From NCBI GenBank assembly GCA_029339195.1, contig JAPTJF010000118.1, positions 1-64,000 on the forward strand: 64,000 nt of DNA, written 5' to 3'. The notes below the pieces were generated by a model. It did not search any database. It was not told the DNA's origin and worked only from the letters and a program-made list of their open reading frames with translations. This stretch comes from Micractinium sp. NFX-FRZ. Taxonomy: Eukaryota; Chlorophyta; Trebouxiophyceae; Chlorellales; Chlorellaceae. A program made the translations under genes and the position numbers. Positions 44,614-53,435 of the stretch are shown piece by piece (within the stretch, counting starts at the first letter, position 1; each line of letters starts with the position of its first letter).

Positions 44614-45726
44614 GCCCTGGGCGGCGGCGGCGGCAGCGTGCACCTCGTCTCATCCGCCCTACGTGCTTGGACCGGCTTGCATTCTTAGTGCTGGCGGTCC
44701 AAGTTAGCACAGTTTTCTACGAGTTCTACTGGAGGTATTTTGGGGCAGGCCGGTGATTGCTGCAGTCTGCCAAGCGCTGCGTCTCTCCCACGGCGCACAT
44801 GCTGCCTGAACCACCCTCGTCTCGCCCATTGTTGAGCGCTGCAGTGAGCAGTACATGAAATCTATGTCTCTCTCCCCCTCTACCCCATGCCCAGCTCCGC
44901 CGCCTATTCTCTGGCGTATTCAGCTATGCACCACGACAGCCCATCCCCAACCTTCACCTCTCCCCGACCCACCATGTGCGCGTCTGACCCCACCACGGCC
45001 CGGCTTTCCCGCTACTCCCCCATCAAAGTTCAACACGTGCACAGACCGTCCTGCTTCTCTTGGTGCTGCCACGGCTTGCGGTGCCAACAGTAGCTGGGCC
45101 TTCGGTGAAGGGGGGACAGGGGGGTGGTTGACGGAAGGCTGATCGCGGCTCGCCTTCCGCCATGCTGCCGCTGCCGCTCCCGCTGCCGGGCCGGCGGCTG
45201 CGCCGGCGCATTTCACCAACAAAGCCGTATGCGCCACACAATCTAGCAGCGTGGCGCATCGTACCGGCCCTCCCACGTGTGCCTCACAACTGCCAACTGC
45301 CTGCTCGTCTCCTGGGAATGTAGTGCCCCACCACTCGCGTCAAGGTGCAATGCCAAGGGAAAGTGCACAGCGTGCAAGGCCACAACAGGCTTGATCCCCG
45401 CGCTCACAGCGTGCTTGCCCTACTCCGACTCTAGCTGCTTTTGAAACCAGCCCCAAATCAGGAGGACTGCAGGACGGCTAACGAGCAGCTGCTGCCTCTC
45501 GGCCCTGCAATGCCGATGAGATTTAGGGCGCCCCCCATGGCAGGCCTACGAGCTGCACACCAGGCACCCTGATGGACGAGGAAATACATGCATGATAAAC
45601 AGGCTCCGGTGCTCCACTCGCGCAAACCATGCCACCGCCTGACTGCCGCCCTCCTGCCACCCCAGTGCCACATGATGTGCCACTGCTGATGGATGGTGAA
45701 GTGCAGGAGGATATAGGAACCTCTTT
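44614..45726. promoter_or_regulatory. Divergent intergenic region, 1.1 kb
   Basis: Longest divergent spacer in the window, between membrane protein B and the unknown gene at 45.7 kb. No coherent open frame, RNA gene or repeat is supported. It may also hide a first non-coding exon of either gene. Confidence 0.4.
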
Positions 45727-47723
45727 ATGCAGGCCACATCCATGCCATGGAGCCGTGGACAGCAAAGCGCAGGCGCCACGGCGCGCCACAGCGGCCGCTG
45801 TAGCATGCAGCATAGGCTCAGCTCGACAGGGTCACCGATAGTTTTCCGTGACCTCCAGGCGCTATCATATAATCCAGCGTTGGTAGAGCCGTCACATCGT
45901 CAGAACGCGCTCGGCCGCCTCTTGCGGACCCTGCTCGACCGACGCGCACTTTGGACGGCTGTATCCAGTGAGTAAGATCCCGCAAGAGGGTAGCCTTCGT
46001 CTGCCGGGCCGTCTGCCCAAGGGTTGGCGTGCAGGCTGCCGCGACGCCCGCCGCCGCCGCTGCCGCCAGCTGCAGCGGCGTGGCCTACCAGCCCTCCTCC
46101 GGGTGACCTGCTCTCCCCAACCACTCTTTCCTCACCCACATCCTCCAAAATTAACCACCAGATCTCAGTAGCATGGCAGCAGAGGAAGGCATGGTGGCAG
46201 CTGGGCAGCAGGCAGCAGTGGAGCTGCTCGCCCAGCCGGCCTTCCGCTCATCCATGGCATCTGTTGAGGCAGCGCTAGCAGAGCGGCAGGCTGGCCAGCC
46301 GGGGCACCAGCCGGGGCAGGGGCAGGCGACCGAGGACACCGCTGCACACATTGTAGCGCAGCAGCAGCGGCGGGCGGAGGTGCTGGCCGCGGCCACGCAG
46401 GCAGCAGACGGCGTGCTGCGTGTGCTGGAGGCATGTGGCGGTGCCGTCCCACCTCCCCTGGCTTCAGCGCTGGGCAAGCTCCTCAGCTTCTGGCACGCAG
46501 ATGCACCCACTGCCGGCCCTGCTGGCCAGCTGTGCCGTGAGGCCCGGGCGCTGCTGGACCCCGCCAGCCGAGCAGCTGTGGCTGCTTTCTTCGCTGACCT
46601 GGCGGCACGCGGCGCCGCCGGCACGCCTCCCTACACCCTCCGCATGCCGGCTAGCCTGTTGGCCGAGGGAATGACCCCCGAGGGAATGACCCCCGAAATG
46701 ATGCCTGGGGGCAAGGCCTGCATGCTGTACGCCAACAAGGAGAGGACGCTGCTGCTGGGCGGGGCGGCGCCCTCGGAGGACGTCCCAGGCCTGCCTGGCG
46801 GCCCCCTCAACCTGCAGGGCCTCGCCTTTGGGCTGGCTGTGATGGAGCGCAAGGTGAGGCTGGCTTGCTGGCTAACAGTTTAGGCAGGCAGGCCTGAGAA
46901 GCTGCACAGCAGCAGCTGCGGGCCTGTGGTGTTGTGTCTGCACTGGCGCGCATTCCAGCATGCATTCAAGCCTTGTGGTGCCCATGATTGCAAGGTCTGC
47001 GAACAAGACCGCGCTCTTGCACCCTGCCGGCTGCGGGACCTGCCCACATGTCACAATCGCTGATACCGTGCCCCTTACTGCTGCCTCTGCCCCCATCCCT
47101 GCTCAGGTGCCCGGCCTGCACCCCATCTCCCTCACCATACTGGATCAAGGGGGTGCCTGCTTTGTGTGCAGCAGCTGCTGTGGGATCATGCCCTGCCTGG
47201 AGCCGCACCACATCCGGCTGACGTCACGCCAGCTGGCGGTGAGGTGGGGAGTGGAGGAAGAGTGGTTTCTGCCCTGTTTTGACGGGCTTTGCTGCAAGGA
47301 TGCCTGCCTGCAGGGGGGCCCGGCACTGCGGATTCACTTTGGTGTTGCTGCTGCAGTTGCTGCTGCTGCTGCTGCTGCTGTGCAGCACGGCTGCCCCTAG
47401 TGCAGCATGCACTGCTCTGAATGCCGGGCTTGAGCAAAAACACACCCGCGGAAATGTATGCAGGACCAGATAGCACAGCAGATCGCTGACATGTATCAGG
47501 AGCGGTCTGCCGGTGGGTGGGTACTGTCCACGAGCGCAGCACACCACAGCACAGCACAGCACAGCATGATCCATGTGCAACAGCATGCCCAGCCGTATGT
47601 GCGGCAAAGTTGCGGCAGCCCCCATGCGCGTGCTGCTCTCTGCCCCTGCCCCTCGGCTTGCCCAGCCTGAACGTGGTGTGCTGCGGCCCACTGATGCTTC
47701 GCCCATGCGCAGAGGCCGAGTGA
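45727..47723 (+). CDS. Unknown protein with possible transit peptide
   Basis: Five exons (45727-45967, 46162-46853, 47107-47238, 47464-47512, 47713-47723) read in phase to 374 residues. The family is not recognised. The first ~35 residues are rich in Ser, Arg and Gln with no acid, as in organelle transit peptides. Residues 40-80 (LSYNPALVEP, NALGRLLRTLLDRRALW) are helical. The middle is Ala-rich and helical, with a small tandem EGMTP repeat near 250. A cysteine cluster (CFVCSSCCGIMPCLE) lies at about 330. The last coding exon has only 11 nt and adds three residues and the stop. Exon 1 is the weakest part: its donor GTGAGTAAG is excellent and the phase fits. If it is not used, ATG 46173 would start the protein. 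Confidence 0.65.
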
Positions 47724-48020
47724 GCTGGAGGTGCGGCGGAGCCCCGTGACCGGACCCGGCCAATGCCCCCTCCCCGTGAGGAGTGAGCTCTCTGCCCTGA
47801 CCGGTGCTCCCTGTGGCAATGTCACACTGCATCATACGATTAACAAGCACAATAACCAACAATAGAGTGATTCAGCAACACGAGCTAGGCCGGAGATCTC
47901 CTGCTCTCCCTTGCAGTCGCAGCCCGCCTGTTCGCAGCCCGCCTGTTTGAGGCACGTTCATCATCACAGTAAAGTTGTGCCTCCCTGAGGCTGCCCACGC
48001 CACACTGCCTGCTGCGGCCC
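47724..48020. other. Short convergent spacer
   Basis: About 300 bp between the stop codons of the unknown gene (plus) and the coiled-coil gene (minus); the two 3' untranslated regions may overlap. No other feature is seen. Confidence 0.5.
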
Positions 48021-49539
48021 TCAGAAGGCAGCCACGGGTGCAGCTGCGCCCGCTCCCGCGCCCGTCACCTGCTGCAGACTGGCCTTGAGTGCTGTGAGCG
48101 CCCCCCTGGCCGCCACCATCAGCTGAAGGTCCCGCTGCAGCGCTGCCTTGCCCGCCAGCGCCGCCTGCAGCTCCTCCTCCTTCTGCGGTGTGTGGTGGGA
48201 CGCAGCGGGGCGTTTTAGTGTGATGGAGAGGCGGCTGGCAGGTACCGTTTTTGTGGTTTCAAATGGCAGCGCCTGCTGACAGCTGCCTGGCAGCGACAAC
48301 CCTCATCTCATCAATCGTGCTCAACGCGGTAGCCATGACGAGCTACCCGCGCCCTTCTCACCACGCCAACCCACACACACCACAGCACCACCGCAGCCGC
48401 CTTGCCTGGATGAGGCGCCGCTGCAGCTCCCCCTGCACACCCCGCGCCTGCTCCAGCTGCTGGCAGGCAGCCTCCAGCCGCTGCCCCAGCCCCTGCGTCG
48501 GTGCGCCCCCTGCCCCGGCGCCAGCTCCGGCGACCGCCTGCCTGGCCAGCAGCAGCCGCAGGCCGGCGGCCTGCTCCTCGGCAGCGGCCGCGCTGCGCTG
48601 TGCCGCCTCTGCCAGCTGGCGCTGCTGCTCCACCTGGCTCTCCAGCTCAGCGCAGCGCATCGCCAGGGACAGGTGGGAGGCGGGCAGCGCCCGGCGCTCT
48701 GCCACATCCCGCGCCTCCCCGGCTGCAAACGGTCCACCCTTGAGGCCACAGCCGTTGCTGTCACCGCCACGCCAGGCCGCAAGGGTGAGCCCGCTGGGCT
48801 CCCCATCCTCACTGCCCGCTCCACACGCTCCAGCTGTGCCAGCAGGGAGGCGGGCGGGCAGCGCTGCCTGCCCGAGCCGCGCGCCGTGGGGCTCCCGCCC
48901 CCAGCCGGCACCCCACCGCTGCTGCTGCTGCTGCTGCCTCTGCTGCAAGTAGTCGGCCTCGAGCGCTTGGTAGCACTCGAGCAGCACTGCTTGCTTGGTT
49001 TCCAGGGCCTGCACGCGCAGGCGCTGCTGCTGGGCGGTTGCTGCCAGCTGTGCATTGGCGGCCTGGGCTCGCTCCAAAGACTCTGCCTTGGCTGCCAGCT
49101 CAGCAGCCGCCAGTGTCGCCGCCTGCTCAGCGCGCAGCGTCGCCACAGCATGCGCCTCACGCAGCGCTGCTAGCTCGCGTGCCGCCGCGGCCGCCTGGCC
49201 CCGCTGCTGCGCCGCGTCTGCCAGTGCAGCATCCCGCTCTCGGCGCAGCGCAGCCTGCTCCTGGGCCACTGCTGTGTCACGCTCGCGTCGCAGCCTCTCC
49301 AGCTCCACCTGCTGTCCAGTGCAGCAGGACGGTCCGGGGGCCGGGGCGGCGAGTGCAACTCCGGCTGCTGCGGCGGGTGTCGCCAGTGCTGGCGGTGGGT
49401 GCTGCGCCGCCGCCAACTGGCCGCAGCGCAGCGGCTGCGCCTCCTCTGCCCACGTAACCTCCTCATCTAGACTTCTCAACAGGGCGTCCACCTGCTCCCG
49501 GGCGCTGCTGCCACCCCTCTCAACTGCCAATGCCGACAT
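48021..49539 (-). CDS. Coiled-coil protein of unknown function
   Basis: Two exons (49539-48406 and 48182-48021) give 431 residues. The intron has a GC donor (CAG/GCAAGG at 48405), which keeps the frame into KEEELQAALAGK. Most of the protein is Ala/Glu/Gln/Arg-rich heptad sequence (about 100-215 and 285-425), interrupted by a Gly-rich linker. A short N-terminal segment (QVDALLRSLDEEVTWAEEAQ) is the only non-repetitive part. No known domain is seen. The ATG at 49539 is the first in frame; upstream the frame is open only for about 15 codons without an ATG. Its start lies only 182 bp from that of the peptide deformylase gene on the other strand, so the pair probably share a promoter. A structural or scaffolding role is a guess. 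Confidence 0.7.
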
Positions 49540-49721
49540 GTGAAACTCCCACACGACTGCCGAGTCTCTCTGCACAGCCACCAAGCCACTGTTGCTGCAG
49601 ACAGCGGAGAGAGACCCCCCTCAGAACAGAACGCTCAAAAGAAGGGAGCTCAGCCACGCTGGCGCGCGCCTGCTCTTCCTGTTGGGCGGCCCGACGATCA
49701 TCCTGTTCGCCCATTTACGCA
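49540..49721. promoter_or_regulatory. Compact two-way promoter region (182 bp)
   Basis: The start codons of the coiled-coil gene and peptide deformylase lie 182 bp apart on opposite strands, the shortest divergent spacer here. Both promoters and leaders must overlap. No TATA box is seen. Confidence 0.55.
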
Positions 49722-51502
49722 ATGGCTGTGGCGCTTTGCCGCAACTTGCTCCCCACGCTGCTGCAGCGAGCCACAGCCAGCAGTGGCTCTCGCGCCCTCT
49801 CCTCCTGCCCCGCCCTCTGGAACCGGGTGGTAGCAGAAGAGCCGCCCAGCCGGACAGGCAGCATCAGCAGCAGGCGCGGCAAGCGCACGAAAGCCTGGGA
49901 ACTGGCGGCGCACATGACGCACGCAGCAGCGGACATAACTAGAGCTGGTGCTTTGGTTTTGCGGCAGGTGTGCTGCTCTGACTGCCCAAATTGCACTTGC
50001 TGGATTCCTCAAGGTATATACACAAATTCAGGGGCAGGCTGTCATGCACCAAGCAGCAGCGCGGCGGCGTGAGACATCCGTCCCGCCCACCGCCCACCCG
50101 CCCACGCTCTCCCGCCCCGCCCGCCGCTCCGCCGCTCCCCTGCTGCTCTGCAGCCCGCGGAGGAGGTGCCCTCCAGCATGCTGGGCACACAAGAGCTGCA
50201 GGATTTGGTGGGGACAATGATCAACACGATGCGAGCTGCACCAGGTACTTATAAGTGTGCAAGTACCCTACTCCCAGCGTCCTGCCCGCCAACCCGCCAC
50301 ACCTACCGCTCAGCGGCGCGCCGCACGGATGCGGGTTGATCTCACTGGCCGTGTTCAGAGGGGGGGAGAGAGAGAGAGAGAGGGTGGCATGGAAGGTAGC
50401 AAGGCAGTGCCATGTGCTGCTGCTCTGTTCTGGGCTCCCTGCGATGCCACTAAAGCTCCGCAAGCCACCTGCTGCGCTGTGCAGGTGTGGGCTTGGCGGC
50501 ACCGCAAATCGGCGTGGGATTGCAGGTGCGGTCTGGGCGGGTGCCGTGTGCTCAACAGGGGCAGGCAGGGTGTTGTTGGGGAGCCGTGCTCACCCACCTA
50601 ACACTCTTGGCATGCTGCCTACCTCACCTCTGCTCCCTCCTGCCACCCTGTCCCTCACTCTCGCTCACACTCCCTCCTGTCACCCGCCTCCTGCTGTCTC
50701 CCACTTTGCCCATCCCTTGCCTGCCAGGTCATCGTGCTGGAGGACAAACCAGAATATGTCGACATGCTGCCCGACGGAGTGGCGGAGCTGCAGCAGCGTG
50801 TGCCGTTTGAGCCGCTCGTCATAGTCAACCCGCGCCTCAAGCCCCTGTCGGACGCCGGAGCACGCTTCTTCGAAGGCTGCCTCTCTGTGCCGGGCTACCA
50901 GGTGGGGCGGTGCGGGCCTGGCAGCAAGCCTGGGGGTGGAGCGCCGATGCGAGCGGGCCAGAAAGATGTGTCGTCGGCGGCGGCAGCCAGCCAGAGGGCC
51001 AGCACGGGCTTTGAGAGGGCAGGGCCAAGGCCTCTCAAGTCAAGCAAGGGAATGGGGTGAGGGGAGGGAGCGGCACTGCTGCTGGTACCAAAGGGCGCTC
51101 CCACGTGCCCTCATGGCCCTGTTTGAGCGCCACCTCAGGTGGAGGCGGTGCCTCCCTCGCCGTCCCCTCTCCCCCTTTCAGCTTCGCCCCGCCCCTCCAT
51201 CAGCCTGCCGCTGCCCTGCCCCCTGCCTCATTTCTCCCTGCCTGTTACAGGCCCTGGTGGAGCGTTATTTGTCGGTGGAGGTGGAGGGGGTGACAGCGGA
51301 GGGGCGGCCGCTGCGGCTGCAGGCCAACGGCTGGCAGGCGCGCATTCTGCAGCACGAGTGCGACCACCTGCAGGGCATTCTGTATGTGGACCGCATGCTC
51401 TCCCGCAGCTTTGCGGCACGTGGCAGCGGCACCCGCCTGCCTGATGACGTGCCAGGCCCCGGGCCCTGCAGCTGCTGCCACCCCATTGACCGCACCGCCT
51501 AG
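49722..51502 (+). CDS. PDF1A: Peptide deformylase, organellar class 1A
   Basis: Five exons (49722-49967, 50154-50244, 50485-50525, 50728-50901, 51251-51502) read in phase to 267 residues, the usual size for plant PDF1A. The enzyme removes the N-formyl group from proteins made in mitochondria and plastids. All three catalytic motifs are present: GVGLAAPQIG (about 113), EGCLS (about 178) and QHECDH (about 228), giving the Cys and two His metal ligands and the Glu base. IVLED after motif 1 and the insertion before motif 2 fit class 1A rather than 1B. The first ~50 residues are rich in Arg, Ser and Ala and lack acids at the start, consistent with a mitochondrial or dual targeting peptide. A TGTAA signal lies about 267 nt after the stop. 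Confidence 0.97.
50365..50382 (+). repeat. (GA)n microsatellite
   Basis: About nine GA units after a G run, within intron 2 of the peptide deformylase gene. Confidence 0.8.
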
Positions 51503-52316
51503 GCAGCGCTCGTATCATTGGTTTGCTAGGCGCCCATGCCTGGCAGCCATGTCAGAAGGCGCTATCCACGCTGCACTACGTGTGCGTGGGGGGGCCCAGC
51601 TGAGAACTGAGTGTGACGAGAGCGTGAGAGTGACATGACATGAGTTGTTCGTTTGTATTCCTTCTTGCCGCTGCCCCCGACTGGCCTGCTTCCAGTGAAC
51701 TCACATTTGTGTCGTTATGTACTGTTTCATGTGTGCCCCCCTTTCCATCACCCGCACCAGCACTCTACTGTAACAGGCAACCGCAGGGGCTGTGTCAGGG
51801 TGACCTTCGTGGGTGATAATCTTTACAGGGTGCTTGTGGCACGAGGAGGCAGTGTGGGGGCAGGGTAGGGGAGGCGTAGCAGGTAGGAGAGGGGAGCAGT
51901 GCGGGTATAGAAACAGTGCTGTGTGGGCCAGGGAAGGCCGCTGCATGCAACCATCGTGCATGCGCGAGCGGCAGCAGGGGGTGTGATGGGTGAGCAAGGA
52001 GGGCAAAAGCAGGAGAGGTACCACATGCGGGCCGACGCTGGGGGGGGTGGCATGTCCTCCCGGCACGGGCGCAGGGCGGTGCATGTACACAATGACGCTC
52101 GCACAGCCTGGCCCGGGATTTAAATCCAAAAGTAGGCGTGCAAGCCGCCCCAATGAATACGGAATGCAGCATCCACTGGAGCTGCTGCCACTTTTGCATG
52201 AGCAGATTGGCGCGGCAAACTGGCAGGCAGGCAGGTGTGGTTCATGCCTTGGCTAACGCTGGCAATTGGCACAGACTGGCTGGCACGCGGCCAGGCGTCA
52301 GCACCAACGCTCAGCC
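51503..52316. other. Convergent intergenic region deformylase / HIG1 copy 2
   Basis: About 810 bp between facing stop codons. A TGTAA (51769-51773) is the likely poly(A) signal for deformylase. Open frames across it are not supported. Confidence 0.5.
51769..51773 (+). terminator. Candidate TGTAA polyadenylation signal (deformylase)
   Basis: TGTAA 267 nt after the stop at 51502 in an AT-richer stretch; known green-algal poly(A) motif. Confidence 0.45.
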
Positions 52317-53095
52317 TCAGTACCCGTGCTTGTCCACCTTCTTTACGGTCTCTGGGTGGTGCTCGGTTGCATACATCTCAACGGCCGCCACGGCACCCAG
52401 GGCAGCAAGGGTGATGGCCTGCAGCGACGGGCGGGGGCGCAGGGCGCCAGGGGGCGGGAGCGGCGGTGGGCGTTTTTTGAGGTGCGGGGTGAGTGAGGCA
52501 GGCGGGAGGTGGGGCCAGCGCGAGGCGGGCACAAACCCCGCTTGAGGTTCCCCAGGGGAGAGAGCTGCAAGCACGCTCTCAGGGCCTTGCTTCATGATTG
52601 TGTGACAGCAGCGGGTTTTGCCACTCCAGGTGGCCTGAGTCCTCCCCCAAACTGCTCAGAACCGCTCCTGCCCCCGGCCCCTTCTCACCTGGGCCATCAC
52701 CCGGCTATGGATGAGTTTGAGAGAGCTGGGGATGGGCCTGCGCCACTCATAGGCCTGCCAGGAGGTGTGCGCAGCAGGAAGGGGCCATGCGTGAGGCGCT
52801 CCCTAGTGCCGCCTCCACCTCCGCAGTGCGCCCGCCGCTCCTACCTCCAGCAAACCTTCCCCTTGCGACGCTTCTGCGCGCCCCACCGCACATGCACAGT
52901 CCGCCCGGCCCACAGCCCAGTAGTTGCAAGAGCGGGTGCGGTGCGGGGGCAAGTGCGGGTGCGGTGCGCCTGTGGGGTTGGCCGGCTCACCAGCGAGCCG
53001 CTGACGCCGGCTGCCCAGGTGTACAGGATCGTCTTCAGCTTGTTCTGCATGACGTACTCCATGACGCCATTGGCCTGAGAGGTGGGATCCGTCAT
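52317..53095 (-). CDS. HIG1-domain protein, copy 2
   Basis: Three exons (53095-52991, 52754-52689, 52418-52317) give 90 residues. The order VMQNKLKTILYTWAAGVSGSL, AYEWRRPIPSSLKLIHSRVMAQ and AITLAALGAVAAVEMY is the HIG1 domain; it is clearly a paralogue of the protein at 13.8-14.7 kb. Two membrane spans flank the IHSRxxAQ loop. The C-terminal tail is basic and short, unlike the acidic tail of copy 1. The intron at AQ/A is shared with copy 1, but the other introns sit at different places, so the copies are old. Likely a mitochondrial inner-membrane protein associated with cytochrome oxidase or supercomplexes, by family. Start codons of this gene and the divergent thioesterase are 340 bp apart. 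Confidence 0.92.
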
Positions 53096-53435
53096 GTCGG
53101 TTTTCGCTACACCCGAGAAAAGTAAGCGCTGGGCGGTGGTGGCGCTGCGGCGGCGGCGGCGGCGGCGACTGCGGCGGGTTTGCTCAGTAGCTCTTGTGGC
53201 GCTGCCTGCGACGTGCTTTCTACGGCTGTTGCTTGTGCTAAAATTGATCTCTTCAGGTCGAAGGCAGGGGCGGCCTGGGAGTGGTGGCTGGGGGTTGGTA
53301 GCGGCGGCACGGGTCGGCGGGCAGGCAAAGTTGCAGACGTGAAACGAGGGCGGAAATGGTTGGCAGGCTGCGCAAAAGGCGGGCAATCACGTCATGGGGT
53401 TATGAATCGGCATCACAAGCTGCCCTTGCTCGGGC
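53096..53435. promoter_or_regulatory. Divergent intergenic region HIG1 copy 2 / thioesterase
   Basis: 340 bp between divergent starts. A GGC-repeat stretch (about 53148-53170) is probably in the HIG1 leader. No TATA box is recognised. Confidence 0.45.

Noticed and set aside
44614..45726. A hidden gene in the 1.1-kb divergent spacer
   Set aside because: Open frames are short, lack splice partners in phase and show no recognisable protein pattern.
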